DNA from: CAZCFB01 sp964511535 | GTDB lineage: Bacteria > Myxococcota_A > Polyangia > GCA-2747355 > CAZCFB01 | Length of the DNA: 52,715 bases | Reading direction: 5' to 3' | NCBI GenBank assembly: GCA_964511535.1 | Contig: CAZEFW010000049.1 | Location: 1 to 52,715 of the forward strand | The notes under the pieces: model-generated | Database searches by the model: none | What the model saw: the letters and a program-made list of their open reading frames with translations, nothing else | Told to the model about the DNA's origin: nothing | Made by a program: the position numbers and the translations under genes | Shown here: one piece after another, positions 40,676 through 49,105 of the stretch | How the letters are laid out: each line of letters opens with the position of its first letter | Position numbering within the stretch: the first letter of the stretch is position 1

Positions 40676-42105
40676 GCCTGCAGGACCAGATCAGGCGGTC
40701 GCTGGGGCTCGAGCCCCAGGACAGTTCCCCCTCGAGCCAGGCCCCACAGCGGCCCCGCAATCCCCCCTCAAGCCTCAAGCCTCAAGCCTCAAGCCAGGCC
40801 GCACAGCGGCCCGACAATCCCCCCTCAAGCCTCAAGCCTCAAGCCTCAAGCCAGGCCGCACAGCGGCCCCCGTCGAAGCTCATCGCATCGCTGAAGAAGC
40901 AGGTGGATCGCATGCAGGCCGCGGCGCCGCCGCTGCGGCCGCAGCACAGCATGGCAGGCGAGGCGTACGCGCAGCCGCCGGACAGCGTCAAGCTGATCAA
41001 CCACGAGACCTACCCCCTGGGGCACGCCTTTTCCGACGACGCGGTGATGCGGCGCCCCGACCCGGCGGAGGTGCTGGCCTTGCTGGAGCTGCTGGGCGTA
41101 GCCGGGCCGGACGGCAGCGCGCCGGTGCAGCCCGAGGACCTGCTCTTCTTCGATCTGGAGACCACGGGGCTGTCGCGCGACACGGGCAACCTGCCCTTCC
41201 TCACCGGGCTCGGGTTCTACGAGAGCGATGACTTCGTGGTGGAGCAGCTCTTCCTGGCAGATCCCGCCAGGGAGCCGGAGGCGCTGGACCGGCTGGCCGT
41301 GCACCTGGACCGCCCCCGGCTGCTGGTGTCGTTCAACGGGCGCTCCTTCGACCTGCCGATCCTGCACAACCGGGCCGTGATCCACCGCCGCGCGGATCGG
41401 CTGAAGCTCGACAGCCACGCACACCTGGACCTGCTGCCCCCCTGCCGGCGGCTGTTCAAGCCTCGGCTGACCAACTGCCGGCTCAAGACCCTGGAGTGCG
41501 AGCTGCTCGGCTTCGAGCGCACCGACGACGTGGAGGGCGCCGAAGTGTCGGTGGTGTACCAGGAGTTTCTGCGCACGGGCCAGTGGGGGCGCATGCCCAT
41601 GGTGTTGAGCCACAACCTGCTGGACATCGCGCTGATGGCGCCGCTGCTGCTCCGGGTCTGCCGCCACGCGCTCGATCCCATGGGCTGGGGCGAAGACGCC
41701 GAGGAGCTGTGCGCATCCGGAGTGCTGCAGCTGCAGCAGGGCGATGCGGAGCTCGGCGTCCGCTGCCTGCGCCGGGCGCTGGAGCTGGGGGGCAAGCCGG
41801 CCACTCGCCGCCGGGCCATGACCGAGCTGGCCAACCACCTGCGCCGGCAGGAGCGCCTGGAGGAGGCGGCCACCACCTGGGAGCGGTACCGGCGCGAGTT
41901 CCCCCGTGACAACGTCGGTTACGAGGCGCTGGCCAAGTACCACGAGCACAAGGTCAGGGACCTGCCCGCGGCCCTGGCCTGCGCCGAGGCCGCGCCCAAC
42001 CACACGCCGGAGCTCCAGCACCGCGTGCGGCGGCTGCACCGGCGCATCGCGCGGGTGCTGGACAAGCGCGCTGACCCACGGTCCTCCCGTCGCCAGGGCG
42101 CATGA
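40672..42105 (+). CDS. mrfB: MrfB-type DEDD 3'-5' exonuclease with TPR
   Basis: The 477-residue protein starts at a GTG overlapping the mrfA stop by four bases. The N-terminal ~70 residues are a low-complexity linker made of two 19-residue repeats (NPPSSLKPQASSQAAQRPD). Residues ~160-325 are a DEDD exonuclease domain: FFDLETTGLSRDTGN (Asp-x-Glu), SFNGRSFDLPIL (third acid) and LSHNLLDIALM (His and last Asp). The C-terminal ~130 residues are helical repeats resembling TPR (LRRALELGGKPATRRRAM, EEAATTWERYRRE), as in B. subtilis MrfB/YprB. The repeats in the linker derive from a dispersed intergenic element. Confidence 0.85.
   Translation: MSLQDQIRRSLGLEPQDSSPSSQAPQRPRNPPSSLKPQASSQAAQRPDNPPSSLKPQASSQAAQRPPSKLIASLKKQVDRMQAAAPPLRPQHSMAGEAYAQPPDSVKLINHETYPLGHAFSDDAVMRRPDPAEVLALLELLGVAGPDGSAPVQPEDLLFFDLETTGLSRDTGNLPFLTGLGFYESDDFVVEQLFLADPAREPEALDRLAVHLDRPRLLVSFNGRSFDLPILHNRAVIHRRADRLKLDSHAHLDLLPPCRRLFKPRLTNCRLKTLECELLGFERTDDVEGAEVSVVYQEFLRTGQWGRMPMVLSHNLLDIALMAPLLLRVCRHALDPMGWGEDAEELCASGVLQLQQGDAELGVRCLRRALELGGKPATRRRAMTELANHLRRQERLEEAATTWERYRREFPRDNVGYEALAKYHEHKVRDLPAALACAEAAPNHTPELQHRVRRLHRRIARVLDKRADPRSSRRQGA
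40759..40869. repeat. In-frame 57-bp tandem repeat inside mrfB
   Basis: Units start at 40759 and 40816 (period 57, i.e. 19 codons), with a degenerate shorter copy at 40722-40758. Each contains four CTCAAGC heptamers, then GGCCGC-ACA-GCGGCC, the same plan as the intergenic units at 106-276, which have a 59-bp period. Here the period is a multiple of three and the reading frame is kept. Confidence 0.88.
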
Positions 42106-42142
42106 CTTGACCCCGAGCCCCGGCGGGGCCTTTAGTGGGGAG

Positions 42143-43417
42143 GTGCTTCGATCATCCCCTGCCCTGCTGCTCCTGTCGCTGCTGGCCGCGTGCGCGCCTC
42201 GCCCACGGGCCGAGACCACCGCGCCGGACCGCGGACAGGACCGCTCCTGCCCCGCCGCTGATTTTCACCATCGCTACCTGCGCGCGCCGGTGATCCACGG
42301 CGAGCCGGCCAGCGGCACCTTCTCGCTGTACTACGAGCTGAGCGCGGGCTTCGACGCGGCGAGGCCCACCGTCATGGTCCCCGCCGACGCCCAGCAGACC
42401 ACGAGCTGGGTCGGGTACGCCGACAAGATGAAGAAGCTGCTCGGCACTGCCCACAACGTGGTGGTGTTCCAACACCGCGGCCATTTCTGCTCGCGCATCC
42501 CCGATATGCGCGCCCGCACCGACGCAAAGTGGTGGGCGCGGGCGTATCGCGTCTTCCGCCTGCGCAACGTGGTGGGGGACATGGAGCTGATCCGTCGCGA
42601 CCTGCTCGGGCCGCAGGGCAAGCTGCTGCTGTGGGGCTGCTCCGGCGTGGCCACCACCGCCGCGGCGTACCTCAAGCGCCACCACCGCCATGTGCCGCGG
42701 GCCATGCTGGGCAGCTTCTACCTCGACCCCCGCGGCGCCAGCGAACAGGCGGTGGCGTACTTCGAGGCCTTCCTGCGTAAGAGCGACCTCGGAGAGAAGT
42801 GGGACGCCATCGCCCGGGGCGGCCGGGTGGAGATGCTGCAGCTGCTGCACATGGTCCAGCGCCACCTGTACGGGGATCAGGAGCGCGCCAGGCGGCTGAT
42901 CCGGGAGGTAGCGGCCGGAGACCTGAAGCGCTTCCGCGCCGAATCACGCGAGCCGGGCATGGACGTGCACCAGTCGATCCGCGAGGTGCAGCAGCGGTGG
43001 CCCCAGGCGGCTGTGTTCATGTACGAGAGCAACGTCCCCACCACCGGGGACCGAAAACGGGACATCAACTACCCCGTGCTCGCCATGGGCAAGCCGGTGG
43101 CCCGGGCGGCGCAGGCCGGGCTCATCACCCCGCGCCGCTGGGACCTGTCCGGGCTGAAGGAGATCTCTACCGAGGTGCTGTTGTTCGGCGGCACCGAGGA
43201 CCACGCAGTACCCCTGAGCGAGACGCGCAAGGTCCACCAGCTGCTGCCCCGCTCCCGCCTGGCCGTGTTCCGCGCCCTGCACTGCCTGGCCGATACACGG
43301 TGCAAGTACGCCGTCGGGCTGGCCGACGCCTTCTTCGACGGAGGGCTCGACGGCCCCGCGCTGAAGGCCGCGCTGGCCGAGGGCGCGTGCAAGGAGCGCT
43401 TCACCAGCTTCGAGTGA
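42143..43417 (+). CDS. Lipoprotein, alpha/beta-hydrolase-like
   Basis: The 424-residue protein starts at a GTG; the signal VLRSSPALLLLSLLAAC has lipobox LAAC. The mature protein shows alpha/beta-hydrolase features: NVVVFQHRGHFCSRIPD, then LLLWGCSGVATTAAAYLKRHH at the nucleophile elbow (GCSGV, where GxSxG has lost its last Gly) and LLFGGTEDHAVPLSE with the acid Asp, followed by LHCLADTR for the His. All three triad residues are therefore visible, so it could be a peptidase or esterase at the cell surface. It follows mrfB by 37 bp but is probably unrelated in function. The start is uncertain: GGGGAG lies too close, and an upstream TTG is possible. Confidence 0.65.
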   Translation: MLRSSPALLLLSLLAACAPRPRAETTAPDRGQDRSCPAADFHHRYLRAPVIHGEPASGTFSLYYELSAGFDAARPTVMVPADAQQTTSWVGYADKMKKLLGTAHNVVVFQHRGHFCSRIPDMRARTDAKWWARAYRVFRLRNVVGDMELIRRDLLGPQGKLLLWGCSGVATTAAAYLKRHHRHVPRAMLGSFYLDPRGASEQAVAYFEAFLRKSDLGEKWDAIARGGRVEMLQLLHMVQRHLYGDQERARRLIREVAAGDLKRFRAESREPGMDVHQSIREVQQRWPQAAVFMYESNVPTTGDRKRDINYPVLAMGKPVARAAQAGLITPRRWDLSGLKEISTEVLLFGGTEDHAVPLSETRKVHQLLPRSRLAVFRALHCLADTRCKYAVGLADAFFDGGLDGPALKAALAEGACKERFTSFE

Positions 43418-43433
43418 CCGCGCGGATTGAGCG

Positions 43434-45113
43434 TCAGCTGTCCAGCGCCTCGCGTACGTGCTGGGCCAGGTCTTCGATGGAGAAGGGCTTGGCCAAGAGG
43501 ACCACGTCCTCGCTCATCACACCGTGGGGAGCGAGGATGTCGTCGTCATAGCCGGACATGTAGAGCACAGGGACCCCGGCGCGAACGTCGGCCAGCTTGC
43601 GGGCCAGCTCATGGCCGTTCATGCCGGGCATGATCACGTCGGTGAACAGCAAGTGGATGGGGCCGTCGTGCTCTGCCGCGGCGGCCAGGGCGGCCTCGCC
43701 CGACGAGGTGGCGATGACCTCGTAGCCCAGCCGCCCGAGCAGCCGCACCACCAGCCGGCGCACGCTCTCCTCGTCCTCGGCCAACAGCACGGTCTCGCCG
43801 TCGCCGCGCGGCCTGGAGGGCGGCGGCTCCCCGGGGCTCTCCTCGGCCTCCTCGGTGCGGGGGAAGAAGATGTCAAAGGTGCTGCCGCGATCCGGGGCGG
43901 TGTCCACCTCGATCCAGCCGCCGTGCTGCTTGACGACCCCGAAGACGGTGGCCAGGCCCAGGCCCGTGCCGCGCCCCTGCTCCTTGGTGGTGAAGAACGG
44001 CTCGAAGATCTTCTCCATCACCTCCGGGGACATGCCGCACCCGGTGTCCTGCACCGACAGCCTCACGTGGCGGCCAGCGCTGGCCCCCGCGCGTCCGACG
44101 CAGTCCCCATCGCTCAGGGTGACCTCGCCGGTCTGAATGGTGAGCGTTCCCCCCCCGGGCATGGCGTCCCTGGCGTTGACCGCGAGGTTCAGCAGCACCT
44201 GCTCCACCTGGCCGGGGTCGGCGTGCACGCTGGCGCGCCCCTCGCCCGACCGCGTCTGCAGGACGATGTCCTCGCCGATGAGCCGGGCCAGGATGCCGTG
44301 CAGGCCATCCACCAGCTGGTTCAGATCCAGCGTCCTGGGCTCGATCACCTGCCGCCGAGAGAACGCCAGCAGGTGACTCGTGAGGCCCGCAGCGCGCCGC
44401 GCGGCCACGGCGATCTCCTCCAGCGGCTCGCGCACCGGTGAGGCGCCATCGAGGCCCATCAGGGCCGCCTCGGCGTTCCCCTGCACCACTGACAGCATGT
44501 TGTTGAAGTCATGGGCCACGCCCCCCGCCAGCCGCCCGATGGCCTCCATCTTCTGGGACTGGTGGTACTGCTCCTCCAGCTGCTGCTTCTCATGCCAGAG
44601 CTGGCGCTGCTCGGTGACGTCGCGCGCGCTGACCACGCTGCCGATCACCGCCCCGTCCACCTTCACCGGCGCCGCGACCGTGCTGAACTGCCGCACGCTG
44701 CCGTCCGGCCTCGTGTGGCTATCTTCGCGGTGCAGCCGGTCCCCGCTCTGCACCACCTGGTCCAGAAATCGTTTGGCCTCCTGCCGCTGCTCGGGCGGTG
44801 CCCGCTCGTACAGGGGCTTGCCGAGCAATGCCTCCGGGTCCGGGATCTCGTCAGGGTGGTTGATCATCTGGATCCGATGCTCGCGGTCCAGCAACATCAG
44901 GTGGTCGGGGAGGGAATCGAAGATGGCCTGCAGCTGCTGCTGGGTTGCGCGCAGGGCCTCGTCGGCCTCCTGGTCCCCCGCATTCAGCGTCGCGGTAGCG
45001 CCGATCCACGCCGCCCGGACGGATCGCGGCAGCGGCTCGACTGCGGCGGGGTCGACCCCCGGGTCGGCGGGCCTCTCGCCCATTTCCCCGGTGTCCTTCT
45101 CTCTCTTCCCCAT
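43434..45113 (-). CDS. Hybrid histidine kinase (PAS-HisKA-HATPase-receiver)
   Basis: The 559-residue protein has no membrane helix. A PAS domain (residues ~56-170: AIFDSLPDHLMLLDREHRI through SVVSARDVTEQRQ) is followed by HisKA with phospho-His201 in GGVAHDFNNMLSVVQG. A HATPase domain has the N box LLNLAVNARDAMPGGG, G1 DTGCGM, the F box IFEPFFTTKEQGRGTGLGLA, and so on. A receiver domain (residues ~440-559) has FTDVIMPGMNG as the phospho-Asp site. This family (HDFNN kinases) usually signals from a soluble sensor. An alternative ATG at 45081-45083 would shorten it by ten codons. It is divergent from the sugar-kinase/transketolase operon and could regulate it (inference). Confidence 0.9.
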   Translation of the reverse strand: MGKREKDTGEMGERPADPGVDPAAVEPLPRSVRAAWIGATATLNAGDQEADEALRATQQQLQAIFDSLPDHLMLLDREHRIQMINHPDEIPDPEALLGKPLYERAPPEQRQEAKRFLDQVVQSGDRLHREDSHTRPDGSVRQFSTVAAPVKVDGAVIGSVVSARDVTEQRQLWHEKQQLEEQYHQSQKMEAIGRLAGGVAHDFNNMLSVVQGNAEAALMGLDGASPVREPLEEIAVAARRAAGLTSHLLAFSRRQVIEPRTLDLNQLVDGLHGILARLIGEDIVLQTRSGEGRASVHADPGQVEQVLLNLAVNARDAMPGGGTLTIQTGEVTLSDGDCVGRAGASAGRHVRLSVQDTGCGMSPEVMEKIFEPFFTTKEQGRGTGLGLATVFGVVKQHGGWIEVDTAPDRGSTFDIFFPRTEEAEESPGEPPPSRPRGDGETVLLAEDEESVRRLVVRLLGRLGYEVIATSSGEAALAAAAEHDGPIHLLFTDVIMPGMNGHELARKLADVRAGVPVLYMSGYDDDILAPHGVMSEDVVLLAKPFSIEDLAQHVREALDS

Positions 45114-45184
45114 GTAACAGTCTTACCATCATTGCCGGCCTGGCGTACCGGCGATGTGCTATAGGCAATGGCCGAGGAGGACCC

Positions 45185-47011
45185 ATGACCAGCGAGCCTT
45201 CCCCCATCCTCGTGGTGGGCTCAAGCAACTTCGATCTGACCATCCAGACCGGCAGGCTGCCCCTGGCCTCCGAGACCCAGCTGGGCGGGCAGTACAGCGC
45301 CCTGCCCGGGGGTAAGGGCGCAAACCAGGCCGTGGGGTTGCGGCGCCTGGGCAGCGAAGTGCGCTTCCTGTCCCGGGTGGGCGACGATCACTACGGGCGG
45401 CAGATGCTGCAGCACCTGCGCCAGGAGGGGCTCGCCGCGGGGGACGTGGAGGTTGACCCGGAGGCGCCCACCGGCCTGGCGCTGATCACCGTGGACGCCG
45501 CGGGCAGCCGCAGCGTGGTGGTCTCGCCGGGGGCGGCCAGCCTGCTGTCCGAGGAGGCGGCCGAGAGGTTTCTGGACGACGCCCCGGCCGGCGCCCTGCT
45601 GTTGACCCAGCTGGAGATCCCGGCGCGCACCGTGGCCCAGCTGTTCCGGCTGTGCCGGCGGCGTGACGTGCGCACCCTGCTCAACGCCTCGCCCGCGGTG
45701 GACCTGCCCGACGAGGTGCTGCGCCTGACCGACATGCTGGTGCTCAACCAGAGCGAGCTCAAGGCACTGTCGGGCCGCTCGGCGCAGCACATGCAGACCG
45801 CCACCGCGGCGGCGGAGACCTTGCTCGAGCGCGGGGTCGGCACCGTGGTGGTGCCCATGGGTGCGCGCGGCGCGCTGGTGGTGCGGGCAAAGGAGTGCTG
45901 GCCGCCTCGCGCAGACGGCGAGGACGCGGTGCGGTTCATCGAGGGGTTCAAGCTGGCGGTCAAGGACGCCAACGTGGCCTCCAGCGGGTTCATCGCGGGC
46001 GTGGCGCACCGGCTGAACAGCGAGCCCGACGACCTGGACGGCGCCGTGCGCTACGGGTTGGGCGCCATGGCCCTGTCCATGACCGTACCCGGCGGGCAGG
46101 CCTCGCTGCCGGAGGCGGAGCAGGTGGACGAGCTGCTCGCTGGCGGCGCCGACGAGGGGCCGACCGACCCCGCGCAGGCCGCGCGCCTGCGGCGGCTGGA
46201 GACCCGGGCCGCGTCCATCCGGCGGCGCATCATCCGCATGCTCTACGCGGCCCGCTCGGGTCACCCCGGCGGCTCGCTGTCCATCGTGGAGCTGCTCACC
46301 ACGCTCTACTTCCACATCATGGATTACAACCCGCGGCAGCCCCGCTGGCCCGGCCGGGACAGGCTGGTGCTGAGCAAGGGCCACGCCGCGCCGGCGCTCT
46401 ACGCCACCCTGATCGAGGCCGGGTTCCTCGACGCGCGCCTCGAGGATCAGCTGCGCCGGCTCGGCTCGGCCCTGCAGGGGCACCCCGACATGAAGCGCTG
46501 CCCGGGCGTGGACATGAGCAGCGGCTCGCTGGGCCAGGGCCTCTCGGCGGCCAACGGCATGGCGCTGGCCTCGCGCCACAACGGCCACCGCTACCGCGTC
46601 CACTGCATCCTGGGCGACGGCGAGATCCAGGAGGGCCAGGTGTGGGAGGCGGCCATGACCGCGGCGCACCACAAGCTGGACAACCTGTGCGCGGTGGTTG
46701 ACTACAACGCGCTGCAGATCGACGGCTCCATCGGCGACGTCAAGTCCCCCATCGAGCCGCTGGCCGACAAGTGGCGCGCGTTCGGCTGGAACGTGATCAA
46801 CGTCGACGGCCATGACCTGCTGGAGCTGTGCGCCGCGTTCGAGCGGGCCGCCGACACCCGCGGCGTGCCGAGCATGGTCGTGGCCCACACCATCAAGGGC
46901 AAGGGCGTGTCCTTCATGGAGGGCGTCATCGAGTACCACGGCTCCACCCTCACCGAGGACGAGGTGCGCCTCGCCCTGGCCGAGCTGGCCACCGAGGAGG
47001 TGTCCTCATGA
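45185..47011 (+). CDS. Ribokinase-like domain fused to transketolase N-terminal subunit
   Basis: The 608-residue protein starts at an ATG with GAGGAGG. Residues 1-~318 are a PfkB/ribokinase fold: GGKGANQAVGLRRLG signature at 42-56 and LNQSE (NxxE) at 187-191. The C-terminal signature normally reading DTxGAGD is DANVASS here: Ser267 replaces the catalytic Asp and VAS the anion-hole Gly-Ala-Gly, so phosphotransfer is probably lost. Residues ~335-608 are the TPP-binding half of transketolase (SGHPGGS, KGHAAPALYA, GDGEIQEGQVWEA with Asn in VVDYN, KGKGVSFME). The partner half is the next gene, overlapping in ATGA. The fusion is unusual; the pseudo-kinase part may bind a sugar as an allosteric domain (inference). 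Confidence 0.85.
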   Translation: MTSEPSPILVVGSSNFDLTIQTGRLPLASETQLGGQYSALPGGKGANQAVGLRRLGSEVRFLSRVGDDHYGRQMLQHLRQEGLAAGDVEVDPEAPTGLALITVDAAGSRSVVVSPGAASLLSEEAAERFLDDAPAGALLLTQLEIPARTVAQLFRLCRRRDVRTLLNASPAVDLPDEVLRLTDMLVLNQSELKALSGRSAQHMQTATAAAETLLERGVGTVVVPMGARGALVVRAKECWPPRADGEDAVRFIEGFKLAVKDANVASSGFIAGVAHRLNSEPDDLDGAVRYGLGAMALSMTVPGGQASLPEAEQVDELLAGGADEGPTDPAQAARLRRLETRAASIRRRIIRMLYAARSGHPGGSLSIVELLTTLYFHIMDYNPRQPRWPGRDRLVLSKGHAAPALYATLIEAGFLDARLEDQLRRLGSALQGHPDMKRCPGVDMSSGSLGQGLSAANGMALASRHNGHRYRVHCILGDGEIQEGQVWEAAMTAAHHKLDNLCAVVDYNALQIDGSIGDVKSPIEPLADKWRAFGWNVINVDGHDLLELCAAFERAADTRGVPSMVVAHTIKGKGVSFMEGVIEYHGSTLTEDEVRLALAELATEEVSS

Positions 47012-47943
47012 GCAAGGCGCCGCGCGTGGTCTACGGCGAGACCCTGGTGAGGCTGGGCAAGGAGATGCCCGACCTCGTGGTGCTCGACGCGGATCTGTCC
47101 AAGTCCACCAAGACCGCGCTCTTCGCGCGGGAATACCCCGAGCGGTTCTACGACATCGGCATCGCCGAGCAGGACATGGTGGCCACGGCCGCTGGCCTGG
47201 CCACGGCGGGGCTCACGCCCTTCGCCTCCTCATTCGCCATCTTCGCCACGGGCCGCGCCTGGGAGCAGCTGCGCAACTCGGTCTGCTACCCGAACCTCAA
47301 CGTCAAGCTGGTGGCGACCCACGGCGGCATCACCGTGGGGCAGGACGGCGGCAGCCACCAGTCGGTGGAGGACCTCGCGGTGACGCGGGTGATCCCGAAC
47401 CTGCGGGTCATCGTGCCGTCCGACGCCATGGAGACCGCCCAGGTCATCGCCGCCGTGGCCGCGACGCCGGGACCGTTCTACGTGCGCCTGCCCCGCGGCC
47501 CGGCCGACGACCTGCACACGCCGGGCTGGCGCTTCGAGCTGGGCAAGGCGGACATGCTGCGACAGGGCGAGGACCTGACCTTCGTGGCGTGCGGGTTGAT
47601 GTGCGCGGTGGCCATGCAGGCCGCAGAAGAACTCGCGGCCGAGGGGATCAAGGCGCGGGTGATCAACATGGCGACCCTCAAGCCGCTGGACGTCGACGCC
47701 CTGGAGCAGGCGGCGCGCGAGACCGGCGCGCTGGTCACTTGCGAGGAGGCGAGCGTCATCGGCGGCCTCGGCGCGGCGGTGTGCGAGGCGCTGGCCGCGC
47801 TGCATCCTGTGCCGGTGCTGCGAATGGGGATCGACGACCAGTTCGGCCAGAGCGGCGCGGCCCGGGAGCTGCTGGAGCACTACGGGTTGACCGCCGAGCG
47901 GGCCGTGGCGCTGGCCCGCCAGGCGTTGTCGCTCAAGGCATGA
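47008..47943 (+). CDS. Transketolase, C-terminal (pyrimidine-binding) subunit
   Basis: The 311-residue protein starts at an ATG overlapping the previous stop (ATGA), with GAGGAGG upstream. It has the Pyr domain of split transketolases: ERFYDIGIAEQDMVATAAGLA (catalytic Glu in IAEQ), SFAIFATGRAWEQLRN, THGGITVGQDGGSHQ and SVEDLAVTRVIPN, then a C-terminal domain with VINMATLKPLD and VTCEEASVIGGLGAAV. It pairs with the N-terminal half at residues ~335-608 of the upstream fusion to transfer two-carbon units in the non-oxidative pentose phosphate pathway. Confidence 0.92.
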   Translation: MSKAPRVVYGETLVRLGKEMPDLVVLDADLSKSTKTALFAREYPERFYDIGIAEQDMVATAAGLATAGLTPFASSFAIFATGRAWEQLRNSVCYPNLNVKLVATHGGITVGQDGGSHQSVEDLAVTRVIPNLRVIVPSDAMETAQVIAAVAATPGPFYVRLPRGPADDLHTPGWRFELGKADMLRQGEDLTFVACGLMCAVAMQAAEELAAEGIKARVINMATLKPLDVDALEQAARETGALVTCEEASVIGGLGAAVCEALAALHPVPVLRMGIDDQFGQSGAARELLEHYGLTAERAVALARQALSLKA

Positions 47944-48659
47944 ACGACCTCTCGCCGGCGCAGCAGCGACGGGTCAGGGACATGGCCGCGTCGCTGTTCC
48001 CGCCGGGACCGGACGGCCAGTGGCCCTGCTCGGAGGACATGCCGCTGCTGCGCGCGCTGACCCGCGGCGCCCCGGACCCGGCGCAGGCCCTGCTGGACGA
48101 CCTGGCCGAGATCCTGCTGCTGCCGCGCCACGAGCGCAGCGAGTACCGCGACCACCGCGGCACCATGCCGCCCTACAAGATCGGCAAGCTGATGCTGGAG
48201 TACGCCGTCAAGTCGGCGCAGATCGACCGCATCGTGGGCGCGCTGACCAAGGGCTTCTGCGCCCGCCATTGCGACCGGCCGCCGGTGGGGTGCTGCCACA
48301 TCCTCGGCTACGACCTGGGCCTGGTGCCCGAGGTGATGCTCGAGCTGCAGCGGCTGGAGGCTGCCCGGCAGGAGGTGGTGTTCCCCGACGGTGCGCTGGA
48401 AGAGAAGTGCCGCTACCACACCCGGCGGGGCTGCCCGTTGAAGCTGTTCAAGTCGCCGGCATGCGTGCGCTACATCTGCCCGCCCATGTTCACCTACCTC
48501 GAGCAGCGCTTCGGCCACTGCCCGGGCGAGCTCGCCGTCTTCATCGCGGCGCTGACCGACTTCGGCAACAGCCACTTCGACCGCGAGAAGATCTACGAGG
48601 TCATGGACCGCCTCATCGCCACGGGGGAGATACTCCTGGCCACCGAGCCCTCTACGTAG
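47940..48659 (+). CDS. Cysteine-rich YkgJ-like protein in transketolase operon
   Basis: The 239-residue protein starts at an ATG overlapping the transketolase stop (ATGA). It holds several cysteine groups: FCARHCDRPPVGCCHILGY, KCRYHTRRGCPLKLFKSPACVRYICPP and HCPGE. The spacing (C..C, then CC, then a CxYHxxxGCPL segment followed by C-x3-YICPP) resembles YkgJ-type zinc/iron-chelating proteins. No signal peptide, so cytosolic. Codon-coupled to the transketolase genes, but no biochemical link is known. Its TAG stop lies in a GTAGACG repeat. Confidence 0.55.
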   Translation: MNDLSPAQQRRVRDMAASLFPPGPDGQWPCSEDMPLLRALTRGAPDPAQALLDDLAEILLLPRHERSEYRDHRGTMPPYKIGKLMLEYAVKSAQIDRIVGALTKGFCARHCDRPPVGCCHILGYDLGLVPEVMLELQRLEAARQEVVFPDGALEEKCRYHTRRGCPLKLFKSPACVRYICPPMFTYLEQRFGHCPGELAVFIAALTDFGNSHFDREKIYEVMDRLIATGEILLATEPST

Positions 48660-48695
48660 ACGTGGACGTGATCGTGGACGCAGACCACCGCACCT

Positions 48696-49100
48696 CTACT
48701 GCCAGACGATCTCCTGCCCCGGCCTGAACCCGCGCAGCAGCCCCTCGCCCACCGGGTGGCTCCCGACGCCGGTCTCGTCGGTGAAGGTGAGCACCAGGGT
48801 GTGGGCCGCGCCGTCGATGATGATGTAATGGCGCCGCTGAAACAGCTCCTGGCCCTCGGCCTCCCAGCGCAGCAGCGCACCCTCCACCGGGTACTGATCC
48901 AGCAAGAGCTCCCCGTGGCGATCCAGCAGCTCGATCCCCTCCTCTGCCTGCAGCGCCTCCAGCTCGGCGTCGGCCATGGCCTCAGCCGACTCGTAGTCCG
49001 TCTCCGGGTCGCAGCGCACGTTGATGGAGGGAACAAAGAACAGTCCCTGCCCCGGCGCGATAACGCTGTAGCTCTCCACCTCCGGGGTCCCGTCGTCCAT
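48696..49100 (-). CDS. DcrB/DUF1795-like small protein
   Basis: Protein of 134 residues from ATG 49098-49100 (GTG at 49109 overlapping the upstream stop is an alternative). VINVR-like start LFFVPSINVRCDPETDYESAEAMADAELEALQ, then QYPVEGALLRWEAEGQELFQRRHYIIIDGAAHTLVLTFTDETG (cores FQRRHYIIIDG and LVLTFTDET), ending in a short strand. This fits the DcrB/PsbP-like (DUF1795) fold in pattern and length. There is no signal peptide, unlike E. coli DcrB; related proteins occur beside type VI secretion genes, but none is here. It is coupled to the upstream PPC lipoprotein gene. Confidence 0.6.
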   Translation of the reverse strand: MDDGTPEVESYSVIAPGQGLFFVPSINVRCDPETDYESAEAMADAELEALQAEEGIELLDRHGELLLDQYPVEGALLRWEAEGQELFQRRHYIIIDGAAHTLVLTFTDETGVGSHPVGEGLLRGFRPGQEIVWQ

Positions 49101-49105
49101 GGTCC

